Counted from the first letter of the stretch, positions 15,396 through 23,587 are shown. The stretch: DNA of 35,629 nt from Candidatus Dormiibacterota bacterium (GCA_035532835.1 DATKQG010000072.1:1-35629); one strand, 5' to 3'. Notes: generated by a model from the sequence alone, not told the origin. Program-made: numbers and translations.

Positions 15396-16091
15396 TTAGG
15401 CCGGCGTTTCAAATGTGCCCGGGCTGTTTGCGGTTCCACGCCATTCGGGCTTTCGTTCTTGCTCGGCCTCCGATAGTGCGCGCCGCACGCCGGTTGCTTC
15501 GAAGTCCTTGGTATACACCGGTGATCCGGGCTGTTGCCGCCAAGAATCTGCGATACTCCCACTATCGACCGGATCGAAGCCGATGTCGTCGATCAATCGC
15601 ATGACGACGGCCTTCGCCCTAGGATCGTCGCCGGCTACGGGCAGCGCGATCCGCCCGGGCGTCCCTTTGGGCTTCCCACCTTCAAGAAGATGTTGCGCGT
15701 AAATGTTATTGAAGGCTTTGACCACGGGCCGATGCAGCCGTTGCGCAACCCAACCGCTCTCGGTCATACCGTTCTCGATCGGTTCGATGCGGCCGTCGCG
15801 CTGCCGCGGATAGTAGTTTCCGGTGTCCACGACGACGACATCGTCCGGAACGCCGGAAAACACATCCGCTGGAAGATCGGCAACGTGCCGCTCTGGGATT
15901 GTGACGATAACGACGTCTCTGCCCCGAGCCGCGTCCCGCACGGTTACCGCTTCGGCTCCGGTCTCTGCCGCAAGATCTTGCAGCGTTTCGGGTCCGCGGG
16001 AATTTGCGACGGCAACCTCGTGTCCGGTTGCGCGAAAGCGACGTGTCAGTGCAGCGCCGATGTTTCCAGAGCCGATAATGCCTATCTTCAT
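15396..16091 (-). CDS. NADPH-dependent F420 reductase-like NAD(P)-binding protein
   Basis: The 231-residue product begins MKIGIIGSGNIGAALTRRF, a Rossmann GxGxxG loop with an Arg-rich ending that favours NADP. It continues with the F420-oxidoreductase pattern: VANSRGPETL, VIVTIPERHVADLP, VVVDTGNYYPRQRDG, and VVKAFNNIYAQHL. Relatives reduce coenzyme F420 with NADPH or act on other small substrates; whether this organism makes F420 is not shown here. The start at 16091 has GAGGAG about ten bases upstream; a longer frame to 16151 adds 20 residues before the Rossmann strand. It stands alone, convergent with the tRNA run. Confidence 0.85.
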   Translation of the reverse strand: MKIGIIGSGNIGAALTRRFRATGHEVAVANSRGPETLQDLAAETGAEAVTVRDAARGRDVVIVTIPERHVADLPADVFSGVPDDVVVVDTGNYYPRQRDGRIEPIENGMTESGWVAQRLHRPVVKAFNNIYAQHLLEGGKPKGTPGRIALPVAGDDPRAKAVVMRLIDDIGFDPVDSGSIADSWRQQPGSPVYTKDFEATGVRRALSEAEQERKPEWRGTANSPGTFETPA

Positions 16092-16152
16092 ACCTATTAC
16101 TCCTCGATTACTCAACCCCACTGTGGCGAATACGGGTTTCGACCGCGGCACG

Positions 16153-16926
16153 TCAGCGAATTCGAAGAGGAGGCCTTGCCGCGCCCGGGCCGGTGGGGGC
16201 GGCGGACGGGCTCGGCGTCGGCGAGGGCGCGAGCGCGGGGTCCGGAGGAACCGTGGGGAAGGTAAATTGGTCGAACGTGATATCGGCGACGACTTTGAAC
16301 GTCATGAACGCGACGTGTTGCGTTGCCGAATAGACGCCGTGCGTAATGAGCCAGTAGCCGTTGATGAGTTGATAGTCCAGCAAGATTTGTTCGTCGTCGC
16401 TGGTCGAACGCATCACGATGCGCGAGGGTAAGTGCGTGGCGGGGTCTTCGATGATGTCCGCCGGATAGAATCCATGGAAGCGCGGGGTGGGAGCGAGCAG
16501 CAGATGCACCGCGCCGTCGGTGGAATCGGGAGCGTACGTCGGTACGAAGAAGCTGTTATACGCCACCGTCTCGTTCACGCTTGGATCCGGAGCCGGAATC
16601 GCAAAATACCAGGGCTTCGCGCGCGTCAGGCTGATATCGACGCGCTTGAGATTCGCAAAATAGCTGAATCCAAAACTCGAAATCGGATCGAAAGACGGGA
16701 TGATGGGGAAGGCTTGCCCGGTTCGCCGTTCTCCGTGCGGAAGATCCTGCATCACGGCGGTATCGTCGGCGACGCGCACGGCCACGCTCCGGTTGATGTC
16801 CTGCACTCGATTCGCTCCCGTGACGTGCGTGCGCTCGCGATACGTCATGTACGTCGGCTGCGATTGCTCGAAGGTTTGAGCCGTTCGGTTGACCAGGAGC
16901 GCGAAGGCGATATCGGGGCTGATCAT
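16153..16926 (-). CDS. Protein of unknown function with Pro-rich tail
   Basis: I do not recognise a family. The 257-residue product begins with a short helix (SPDIAFALLVNRTAQTFEQ) and continues as a beta-rich body (THVTGANRVQDINRSVAVRVADDTAVM, FHGFYPADIIEDPATHLPSRIVMRS, LDYQLINGYWLITHGVYSA), which by eye resembles outer-membrane lipoprotein-sorting (LolA-like) folds. It ends in a Pro-Ala-Ser tail (PSPTPSPSAAPTGPG). The ATG at 16926 has AAGGAA upstream at nine bases; no signal peptide is seen from this start, and an in-frame stop lies about 55 bases further up. It is divergent from the M20 amidohydrolase with a 56-bp gap. Confidence 0.65.
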   Translation of the reverse strand: MISPDIAFALLVNRTAQTFEQSQPTYMTYRERTHVTGANRVQDINRSVAVRVADDTAVMQDLPHGERRTGQAFPIIPSFDPISSFGFSYFANLKRVDISLTRAKPWYFAIPAPDPSVNETVAYNSFFVPTYAPDSTDGAVHLLLAPTPRFHGFYPADIIEDPATHLPSRIVMRSTSDDEQILLDYQLINGYWLITHGVYSATQHVAFMTFKVVADITFDQFTFPTVPPDPALAPSPTPSPSAAPTGPGAARPPLRIR

Positions 16927-16982
16927 GCGCAGGTTTCCTTCGCGAGAGGGATGCTCGCCACCGCCGCCGCAGTTCGAAGATC

Positions 16983-18179
16983 ATGATCGCCCAAGCATCA
17001 ACCGACGTTCTCGAGCGCGTCGTCGAACTACGCCGTGCCATCCATCGGCGCCCGGAACTCGGCTTCGAAGAGCACGAGACCTGCGCGTTGGTCGAGCGCG
17101 AATTGGACGCTTTGGGCATCGAGCACCGCCGCCTCGCGAAGACCGGCGTCGCAGGCATTCTTCGCGGTGCGCTTCCCGGCCACGTCGTAGCGCTACGAGC
17201 CGATATGGACGCCTTGCCGATTACCGAGCGCACGGGGCTGCCGTTTGCCTCCGAAATCGCGGGGAAAATGCACGCCTGCGGGCACGATGCGCACACCGCG
17301 ATGCTCCTGGGCGCCGCTCGCGTCTTGGCGGGGATGCGCGAGCGGCTGCACGGTACCGTCGTTTTGATCTTTCAACCGGCCGAAGAAGGGCCCGGCGGAG
17401 CCGAGCCCATGATCGAGGCGGGGGTGCTGGACGATCCTGCGGTCGAGGCGATTGCGATGCTGCACGTCGATGCGCGGATCGCTCCCGGCCAGATCGGCAT
17501 TACGCCGGGGCCGGTCAACGCGTCGGCAGACGAACTCTTCATCACGGTACGCGGCAAAGGCGGCCACGGGGCCTATCCGCACACCTCCGTCGATGCGATT
17601 CCGGCAGCGAGCGCGATCGTGCTCGGGTTGCAGAACATCGCCGCGCGCGAGACCGATCCGCTCAAGAGCGTCGTCGTGACCATAGGAACGATCGTCGGGG
17701 GGTATCGCAATAACGTGATCGCCGACGAGGTGCAGATGACCGGCACGCTGCGCGCCCACGAACCGGAGATTCGCGACGCGCTCGAAGCCCGGGTGCGACG
17801 CGTTGTCGACGGCATTGCCGCCGCGTATCAAGCTACAGCCGAAGTGCGCATCGTTAAGGGCTACCCGCCGGTCGTCAACGATCCGTTGCTGGCCGAGGGC
17901 TTCGCCGCCTACATGCACGAGCACAGCGAGTTGAGCGTCGAGCGCCTTCCCCCAACGATGGGCGGCGAGGATTTTGCGTACTTCGCGCAACGCGTGCCGG
18001 GTCTGCACGTCAGGCTCGGGATCCGGAGCGAAGCGGCCGGCTCGACTCATTCCGGGCACTCGCCGCAGTTCCGCATCGACGAGGCGGCCCTGCCGGCCGG
18101 GGTCGAAACCCTGGTGGCCTTTGCCGTCGCGGCCGGTGACGGAAGCGTCCCGATTCCTGAGAAAAAATACCAACTCTAG
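16983..18179 (+). CDS. M20 family amidohydrolase (M20D, N-acyl-amino acid hydrolase-like)
   Basis: The 398-residue protein matches the M20D amidohydrolases (IAA-amino acid, hippurate and N-acetyl-diaminopimelate hydrolase group) in length and motifs: RRAIHRRPELGFEE near the start, RADMDALPI, HACGHDAH (97-104), QPAEEGPGGA, the dimer-domain GKGGHGAYPHTSVDAI, MGGEDFAYF, and a late H-S-G-H metal ligand. Such enzymes bind two metal ions and release an amino acid or its conjugate from an acyl group. The exact substrate is not readable. The stop TAG shares a base with a GTG that may start the next gene. Confidence 0.92.
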   Translation: MIAQASTDVLERVVELRRAIHRRPELGFEEHETCALVERELDALGIEHRRLAKTGVAGILRGALPGHVVALRADMDALPITERTGLPFASEIAGKMHACGHDAHTAMLLGAARVLAGMRERLHGTVVLIFQPAEEGPGGAEPMIEAGVLDDPAVEAIAMLHVDARIAPGQIGITPGPVNASADELFITVRGKGGHGAYPHTSVDAIPAASAIVLGLQNIAARETDPLKSVVVTIGTIVGGYRNNVIADEVQMTGTLRAHEPEIRDALEARVRRVVDGIAAAYQATAEVRIVKGYPPVVNDPLLAEGFAAYMHEHSELSVERLPPTMGGEDFAYFAQRVPGLHVRLGIRSEAAGSTHSGHSPQFRIDEAALPAGVETLVAFAVAAGDGSVPIPEKKYQL

Positions 18180-18229
18180 TGGGTGCGACAAAAGCAGGCA
18201 CTACAGGTGGGGTATCGAACGAAACTGAC

Positions 18230-18733
18230 ATGGCGATTGTTAGCGAAAGCCTCGCCCACCCAGGCCAGCGTTCTTTTAGTGCCAGCTTGGATATCGATGC
18301 GTCTGCGGAGGATGCGTTCGGGCTGCTCTGTGCGGTCGAGAAATGGCCCGTCTGGCTCTCGATTCTGCGGAGCGCGAAGCTGGCCCATCCGGCTAACGCC
18401 CTAGCACTGGGGAGCGAAGTCGTCCTGCGAGCAAGCGTTCCGGGCGAAGAAGAGCAGCTCTACGAAGTCGACCAATACATCGCAAACTATCACCTTTCGC
18501 TGGTGGGAGCGTACTCGGTCCGGCGGCGCCTGGATTTTCGGATCGAACGCAAGACCTCGCGATCGCGGCTTCACGTGAAGCTGGCCTATCCAGCCTACGG
18601 CGGCCGCGTCGGGGTCCTGATGGACCGGTGGAAGCACGGCCGGCGCCTGACGCACGCCCTCGACGAAGCCTTACTCCATTTCAAGGGCTTGGCCGAGTAC
18701 CGCAGCGCCGATGGATTGCTCACGGACCTCTAG
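18230..18733 (+). CDS. SRPBCC (polyketide cyclase/START-like) protein
   Basis: From ATG 18230 the product has 167 residues and shows the SRPBCC pattern: a first strand (RSFSASLDIDASAEDAFGLL), VEKWPVWLSILRSAKL, a beta-sheet run (YEVDQYIANYHLSLVGA, RLDFRIERKTSRSRLHVKLAY) and a long C-terminal helix (HALDEALLHFKGLAEY). The fold binds hydrophobic ligands; the ligand is unknown. A GTG at 18179, overlapping the M20 stop as TAGTG, would add 17 residues. Neither start has a good ribosome site, so the choice is open. It is followed by an inverted repeat and a consensus promoter for the next gene. Confidence 0.75.
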   Translation: MAIVSESLAHPGQRSFSASLDIDASAEDAFGLLCAVEKWPVWLSILRSAKLAHPANALALGSEVVLRASVPGEEEQLYEVDQYIANYHLSLVGAYSVRRRLDFRIERKTSRSRLHVKLAYPAYGGRVGVLMDRWKHGRRLTHALDEALLHFKGLAEYRSADGLLTDL

Positions 18734-18755
18734 CAGTCGTTGACCGCGACTGCTA
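18731..18755 (+). repeat. 9-bp inverted repeat with the -35 box in its loop
   Basis: TAGCAGTCG (18731-18739) and CGACTGCTA (18747-18755) are perfect complements with a 7-nt loop that contains most of TTGACC. The left arm starts with the SRPBCC stop codon. It may be an operator or a terminator-like stem; no T-run follows. Confidence 0.55.
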
Positions 18756-18769
18756 GGGTTCGGTATACT
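18740..18769 (+). promoter_or_regulatory. Sigma70-type promoter placed for a leaderless fmdB-like mRNA
   Basis: TTGACC (18740-18745), an 18-base spacer and TATACT (18764-18769). The A of the ATG at 18777 lies eight bases after the -10 box, the normal distance to a transcription start. The mRNA would begin at the AUG, and no ribosome site is present in the gap CTGTCCACC... before it. This is the clearest promoter in the window. Confidence 0.7.
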
Positions 18770-18776
18770 GTCCACC

Positions 18777-19025
18777 ATGCCGTTGTACGATTATCAGTGT
18801 TCCAAGTGCCAGGCCCTGACCGAGATTCGTCATGGCTTCGATGACAATCATAGCGACCCGTGCCCCAAGTGCGGCGGCGCGCTCAAGCGCGTTTTCAACC
18901 CGGCCCCGATCCTCTTCAAGGGCTCGGGATTTTACATCACCGATTCTCGCCCGTCCAAGCCTGCTGAATCCAAGCCTGCCGAATCCAAACCGGCTGAATC
19001 GAAATCGAGCGATTCGGCCGCCTGA
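18777..19025 (+). CDS. FmdB-family zinc ribbon protein with SKPAE repeats
   Basis: The 82-residue product starts MPLYDYQCSKC and has a four-Cys zinc ribbon (C8, C11, C29, C32), then the family segment LFKGSGFYITDSR. FmdB-type proteins are small regulators or factors of uncertain role. The C-terminus carries three copies of SKPAE from a 15-bp tandem repeat (18954-18998), a flexible charged tail. It has its own promoter at 18740 and probably a leaderless mRNA. The stop shares one base with the next start (TGATG), so the next gene is coupled. Confidence 0.88.
   Translation: MPLYDYQCSKCQALTEIRHGFDDNHSDPCPKCGGALKRVFNPAPILFKGSGFYITDSRPSKPAESKPAESKPAESKSSDSAA
18954..18998 (+). repeat. 15-bp tandem repeat, three copies
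   Basis: Three in-frame copies of TCCAAGCCTGCTGAA (18954-18968, 18969-18983, 18984-18998) differ at a few wobble positions and encode SKPAE each time. A fourth, degenerate unit follows. Copy number could vary without breaking the frame. Confidence 0.85.
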
Positions 19026-19345
19026 TGGCGCACGCGCAGCTCGGCCTCTGGGTCTTGATCGCCGGCTGCATCGGCGCGCTGGTGCTGATCGGCGCCGGTG
19101 GAGCGATTGCCGGACTCTCCGCTACGCGGTTGCAGCGCCACGCTGCGCGAACGCGTGACGCCGCGCTCGCAATCGTCGATCCCGCCAAACTCGCGGGCGA
19201 TGTGGCACGCCTCAAGAGCGCCGCTGACGGTTGCTCCGCAGAACTCGCGCGACTCGCGGCGATTAGCGCCCATCTCTGGGACGTCGTAGGGCGCGTGGCG
19301 CGCCTGCTCCTGATCGTTCGTGCCTTTCTGGGCAGCGCGAGCTAG
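19025..19345 (+). CDS. Small membrane protein of unknown function
   Basis: The 106-residue product has one clear N-terminal membrane helix (about residues 5-32: LWVLIAGCIGALVLIGAGGA), a charged helical middle (TRLQRHAARTRDAALAIVDPAKL, about 33-58), and a second hydrophobic stretch near the end (VARLLLIVRAFLG). No family is recognised. The ATG shares its A with the fmdB-like stop, so it is translationally coupled and probably made with it. Its TAG stop overlaps the TAG of the convergent methyltransferase-like gene in the palindrome CTAG. Confidence 0.65.
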   Translation: MAHAQLGLWVLIAGCIGALVLIGAGGAIAGLSATRLQRHAARTRDAALAIVDPAKLAGDVARLKSAADGCSAELARLAAISAHLWDVVGRVARLLLIVRAFLGSAS

Positions 19346-20517
19346 GTCGCTTCCGGTTCCTCGGGCGGCTCCCACTCCCAGGACGACTCCGGCGGTACCC
19401 CTTCGGGCGGCACCCCGAAAGCAACGCTCTCGCCCGGCATGGCAAATGGCGCGCCGAAGGGATACGGCTGCGGCGGGGGCACCGAGGCGGCATCGGGTGG
19501 CGTGGGCGCTCCAAACGGCAGACCCGGCGAGAAGCTCGGGACCGGTTCGGGCGACCCAAAGCCGAAGCCGGCGCTCTCTCCGAACCCCGCCTCTGTCGGG
19601 GCGTTAGCGGGTGCGGGCGCGGCATGCGATGCGGCAGAAGGCGGATCGATCGGCGGAAACTCATAGCCCGTCTCTTGGCTGACGATCGGCGCCGCCGACG
19701 CGCCCTGCACGGAAGCGGGCGACGGAACGACGGCGGCCGATGGGCGGGTCGCGATGGCGTTCTGCGTGCTGCGCTGAGTAAAGGACGGCACGACCAAATC
19801 ACCGAGCGCCGCGCCGACCAGAACGTATCGCGGAGGCGGAAGCAGTTGTACGTCCGAGCGCTTGGCGATCTCGCGCAAATCGTCGACGTACAGGGCGGGA
19901 GCCTCTTCGACTTCGATCGTGTCGATCAGCAAAGCGATCGTATCGAGCAGATATTCTCGCGGTGGAACTTTTGCAAACGCGAACACGTGCTGCGAGACGT
20001 CGGCTTTTACCGATTGCAGCAACTTCTTCCAATACTCGAGCGGCTGATAGTACTCGAATTGGCCCAGTTCACGCTTTGCTTGCGAGTAGAGTAATGCGAT
20101 ACGCTTGCCGAGCGGGTCGGCCGGCGGCGCGGGCTCGATCAGCGCAACGCGTTTGGCGACGCGGGATAACTCGAACAGCACCTGCGCGTGAAAAAACGGA
20201 TCGATCTCGTGCAGGTAATGAAACGAAATCGCGAGATCGAACGATGCGTCGCGCGCCGGAATGACCGACGTACTTCCCCGCAGCAGCGTCGCTCCCAAAT
20301 GCGCGAAAGCGTTGATCTGATCGTTACGGTGCTCGATGACCGTAACCTTGGCACCCTCGCGTACCGCGCGCTCGACCTGCCTGCCGTCGGGGCCGTAGCC
20401 GCAGAACAGCACCTTGCTGCCGGGCTGGAGCGCGATCGCCTCCCACAGCAGCGTCTCGAGGTACTCCGACTCGCGTTGGAATTCGTCGGCTGTATAAACC
20501 GGTGCGTCCAGGTTCAC
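19342..20517 (-). CDS. Class I methyltransferase-like protein with long Pro-rich tail
   Basis: Residues 1-240 resemble a SAM-dependent methyltransferase: a helix before motif I, motif I as VLFCGYGPDGRQ (about 36-47), VTVIEHRNDQINAFA for the acidic strand-2 end, and FDLAISFHYLHEID. Motif I lacks the usual D-x-G-x-G pattern, so SAM binding is not certain. Residues 245-391 are low complexity, rich in Pro, Ala, Gly and Phe (ESAGFGFGSPEPVPSFSPGLP), ending in EWEPPEEPEAT. Its start overlaps the aroA stop by four bases (both on the minus strand), so the two are coupled. Substrate is unknown. Confidence 0.65.
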   Translation of the reverse strand: MNLDAPVYTADEFQRESEYLETLLWEAIALQPGSKVLFCGYGPDGRQVERAVREGAKVTVIEHRNDQINAFAHLGATLLRGSTSVIPARDASFDLAISFHYLHEIDPFFHAQVLFELSRVAKRVALIEPAPPADPLGKRIALLYSQAKRELGQFEYYQPLEYWKKLLQSVKADVSQHVFAFAKVPPREYLLDTIALLIDTIEVEEAPALYVDDLREIAKRSDVQLLPPPRYVLVGAALGDLVVPSFTQRSTQNAIATRPSAAVVPSPASVQGASAAPIVSQETGYEFPPIDPPSAASHAAPAPANAPTEAGFGESAGFGFGSPEPVPSFSPGLPFGAPTPPDAASVPPPQPYPFGAPFAMPGESVAFGVPPEGVPPESSWEWEPPEEPEAT

Positions 20518-21800
20518 GAGCGTTGCACGCTCTCAAGCGTCGGGATGAATGCGGGAAAGCTCACATCGATACTATCGGCACGATCGATCGTAATCGGACC
20601 CGCGGCGCAGGCCAGGACCGCCGCCGCCATCGCCGTTCGATGATCGTGCTCGGTTTCGAGCACGCGGCCGGTCGCTTGCGGCGTGCCTCCCTGGATAACG
20701 ATTCCGTTCGGTAGCGTTTCCATGGCGATTCCCACGGCTGCGAGCAGTCGCTCGATGGCGGCGATGCGATCGGACTCTTTCGTGCGCAGTTCGCCGATGC
20801 CGGTGATCTTGGTCGAACCTTGTGCGAACGCCGCTGCAACGGCCAGGAGCGGGATCTCGTCGATGGCGCGCACCGCAAGGTCGCCCCCGATTGTGGTTCC
20901 ATGCAACTGCGCGTGGCGGACCGCGATGTCGGCGACGGGTTCGCCGGAGACGGTGCGGGCGTTGCGCAACTCGATCGCGGCACCCATCGCAAGCAGCCCG
21001 TCGATCAGACCGGTGCGGGTGGGATTGACCCCGGCGTTGCGAATGACGATCTCGCTCTGCGGCGTAATCGTCGCCGCCGTGATAAAAAATGCGGCGGCCG
21101 ATGCATCTCCGGCGACGTCGATGTCGCGCGGCGTTAGCGCGGTCGACTTCAGCGCGATCGTTTTGCCGTCCCAGGTGATATCGGCCCCAAAATACTGCAG
21201 TAGGCGTTCGGTATGATCGCGCGAAGCCCGGTCGCCCGAGATGACGATCGGCGTCGCCGCATAGAGTCCGGCCAGCAACAGCGCCGATTTAATCTGCGCC
21301 GATGCGGAGACCAAGATGAAATGCGTGGTTTGGATCTCCGGCGTTCCCAAAAACTCGACCGGCATGCGTCCGTCGGTCGTACGAATCTTGGCTCCGAACG
21401 CGCGCAACTGGGCGGCAACCGGTTCCATCGGTCGCTTGCGAAGCGAATCGTCGCCGTCGAATCGGGCCCGAATATTTGCGCCGGCGCAGAGCCCGAGCAT
21501 CATCCGGGCGGTGGAACCGGAGTTCATGCAATCCAATGGTCCGGGCGATTCGCGTAACCGGCCGCCGCTCACCACGATATCCGCGCCATCGGTCGCGCAG
21601 CTAGCGCCCAATGCGAGGAGTGCTTCGAGGGTTGCTCGGACGTCACGGCCTGGATTGAGATTCGCAATACGAACCGGTGAGAGTCCATGGGCTGCAAGCA
21701 TCAGCGCGCGGTGCGAGATCGATTTATCGCCGGGGACGGTCAAATCACCGCGAAGCGCTCCGGAAACGAACGTCCGCGGAGCAATCTGAGTTTCGGTCAT
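20514..21800 (-). CDS. aroA: 3-phosphoshikimate 1-carboxyvinyltransferase (EPSP synthase)
   Basis: AroA transfers the enolpyruvyl group of PEP to shikimate 3-phosphate, the sixth step of chorismate synthesis. The 428-residue protein has the family length and motifs: GDKSISHRALMLAA at the N-terminus, NSGSTARMMLG, GDDSLRKRPMEPV, the middle GDRASRDHTERLL, DVAGDASAAAFF, LRTKESDRIAAIE, and DHRTAMAAAVLAC near the end. All are in order, so the enzyme looks intact. It is the first gene of a two-gene minus-strand unit with the methyltransferase-like gene. No other aro gene is nearby. Confidence 0.96.
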   Translation of the reverse strand: MTETQIAPRTFVSGALRGDLTVPGDKSISHRALMLAAHGLSPVRIANLNPGRDVRATLEALLALGASCATDGADIVVSGGRLRESPGPLDCMNSGSTARMMLGLCAGANIRARFDGDDSLRKRPMEPVAAQLRAFGAKIRTTDGRMPVEFLGTPEIQTTHFILVSASAQIKSALLLAGLYAATPIVISGDRASRDHTERLLQYFGADITWDGKTIALKSTALTPRDIDVAGDASAAAFFITAATITPQSEIVIRNAGVNPTRTGLIDGLLAMGAAIELRNARTVSGEPVADIAVRHAQLHGTTIGGDLAVRAIDEIPLLAVAAAFAQGSTKITGIGELRTKESDRIAAIERLLAAVGIAMETLPNGIVIQGGTPQATGRVLETEHDHRTAMAAAVLACAAGPITIDRADSIDVSFPAFIPTLESVQRS

Positions 21801-21953
21801 CGCTCGTGAGGTTCGCTATCGATACTCCGAAAGGCCTCGCCCGAGCGCGGTTTTAACGCGGAAACGGGCTGGGCTCTCAGCCATGTCCCGGGCCATCCAC
21901 GATGCATATCGGGGCAGTCGCTACGCCGTACGCGACGACCAAGCATTCTCGGT

Positions 21954-23441
21954 CTAGAGAAAGGTCGTGCGAATATAGGTTGCGACCTCGCGTACCTGAT
22001 CCGCTGAGAGCGTCGAGGGAAAGAGCTTCGGCATGCCGCCGGAGGGGTTTTCGATGAACGCGATCGTGCCCGCCAGCGTTTTTCGCTGGGCGATTTTATG
22101 GAGATTCGGGCCCGCGCCGCCCTCGCCGTTAGCTCCATGACACATCGAACAATTCGCAGCGAAGATTGCTGAGCCCGCGCGAACGTCGGCAGCCGGAGAT
22201 GCCGTCGCCGTAGTCCCGCTCGCAGCAACGACCGCTGCGCCTGGTGCTCCCGGTGCTGCCGCGGCCGAGGCGGGTTCCTGATGGCTCGGCGTGCGAAACC
22301 AAGGACCCGCCCAGAGCAACTGGTAGCTCGTGACCGGTCGAGCGCCGACCGACGACGCATTCTCCAACGTCAGAACGAGATTCGGCATGATGCTGAACGC
22401 AAGGTCGCCGATGTAGTTATTTTGGATTGCGCCCAGACCGTCGTTGGTTCGTTCGTAGCGCGAATCGATGTGAAGCCAGGCGTACGGATTGTAGATCGCT
22501 TCGTACGACATCCCGTTGCTGCCGGCGGCCAACGACGCGCCATCGTTGGGATTGTTGTCGTAACCGACGAGCGCCATGGCGTTCAGGCTGTATTTAGGTG
22601 AAGTTGAATAGGATACCAGCGCCATTTCACGGCCGAAGCGATCGTTTGCGCCGGATGGCAGCGGAAACGTCCCGCTCATCGCGGCGATGCCGCCTGTAAA
22701 ATGCGAATTTGGGTTCATGAAGAGCAGCGAGCCTACATAGCTCTGCCCCTCGCCGCCCGAATCGACATCACCGTCGAACGCGCTTTCGGCGGCGCCGGTG
22801 TTCGTGAGGTAGGCGACTGTGCCGATAAGGCCCTTGCTTCCCATCTGCGTGTAAGATCCACCCCAGCGGTTGTCGCCCACGCCCACCGTGTTCAATCCAA
22901 CCGGCATCGCTGCGAGCGAGTAACCGGAGAGGGAAAGTGACTGGCTCAGCCATGGGGCGAACATCGGCGCCGGGAATTTTCCTATTTGCAGGCTCCCGTT
23001 TCCTGACGAGAATCCGTTGTATGCCGCCCAAACCTGATCGACCGCGGCTGCCGGAACGCCGCCTTCCACGATGGGGACGGAGGCGTAATAGGTGACATCC
23101 TTCCCGAGATACCCGGCAGCAAGAAATTGTGCGAGATCGACGACAACGTTGGGTAGCCCCGGCGTCGGCGTATTGGAGCCGATTCCCGTTATTTCAAACG
23201 AGACGGGGTCCCGGGAATTTTCTTCCATCTGTCTGTGCGCATCGAGCCCCTTGGTAAAGTTTGTCGCTAAAATATATCGACCGTATGCATTGAGATTCGG
23301 CGGCGCGCTGTGGCACAGCGAACAACTGACTCCTTGCCCGTTTGCGAAGACGGGGATTGCCTGGGCGACGCGCGGATACAGCGCCGCGACGAGCGTGGCG
23401 GCTATCGCGACTTGCATCAATATGTGATAGCGGGGATGCAT
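21954..23441 (-). CDS. Predicted outer-membrane porin-cytochrome with two haem motifs
   Basis: The 495-residue product begins with a signal peptide (cleavage after VAQA, residue 28). An N-terminal haem motif CSLCH (40-44) follows in VSCSLCHSAPPNLNAYGRYI, a pattern known from cytochromes fused to outer-membrane barrels. Residues about 70-395 alternate polar and hydrophobic residues, with repeated aromatic girdle-like strands (DVTYYASVPIVEGG, SYVGSLLFMNPNSHFTGGIA, YSLNAMALVGYDN), as in a beta-barrel. After an Ala/Pro linker (about 398-420), a class I cytochrome c domain carries CSMCH (431-435) and a likely Met ligand near 470 (GGMPKLF). Start is the ATG at 23441; 23477 and 23417 are alternatives. 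A terminal residue F/L ending fits outer-membrane export poorly or well depending on which domain is last. Role in electron transfer is inferred. Confidence 0.78.
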   Translation of the reverse strand: MHPRYHILMQVAIAATLVAALYPRVAQAIPVFANGQGVSCSLCHSAPPNLNAYGRYILATNFTKGLDAHRQMEENSRDPVSFEITGIGSNTPTPGLPNVVVDLAQFLAAGYLGKDVTYYASVPIVEGGVPAAAVDQVWAAYNGFSSGNGSLQIGKFPAPMFAPWLSQSLSLSGYSLAAMPVGLNTVGVGDNRWGGSYTQMGSKGLIGTVAYLTNTGAAESAFDGDVDSGGEGQSYVGSLLFMNPNSHFTGGIAAMSGTFPLPSGANDRFGREMALVSYSTSPKYSLNAMALVGYDNNPNDGASLAAGSNGMSYEAIYNPYAWLHIDSRYERTNDGLGAIQNNYIGDLAFSIMPNLVLTLENASSVGARPVTSYQLLWAGPWFRTPSHQEPASAAAAPGAPGAAVVAASGTTATASPAADVRAGSAIFAANCSMCHGANGEGGAGPNLHKIAQRKTLAGTIAFIENPSGGMPKLFPSTLSADQVREVATYIRTTFL

Positions 23442-23562
23442 ACTTGAACCGTTCCGGCTACCGAGCCTGTGGATCATGCAAATCTTAGCCTAGGGTAGCA
23501 AGCCGGATAGCGCTGTCGCATTTTGCTCATCCGCGGTGTGTTTCCACCGGACCGGATATGCT

Positions 23563-23587
23563 AAAAAGGCCCGTGGATGGGCCTTTT
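23563..23587 (-). terminator. Terminator after tRNA-Leu
   Basis: On the minus strand AAAAGGCCC, a 6-nt loop, and GGGCCTTTTT form a 9-bp stem ending in five T. It lies 17 bases after the tRNA-Leu CCA, a classic rho-independent terminator. Confidence 0.9.

Noticed and set aside
20197-20640. Plus-strand frames opposite aroA and the methyltransferase-like gene
   Set aside because: Shadow frames; no motif or ribosome site.
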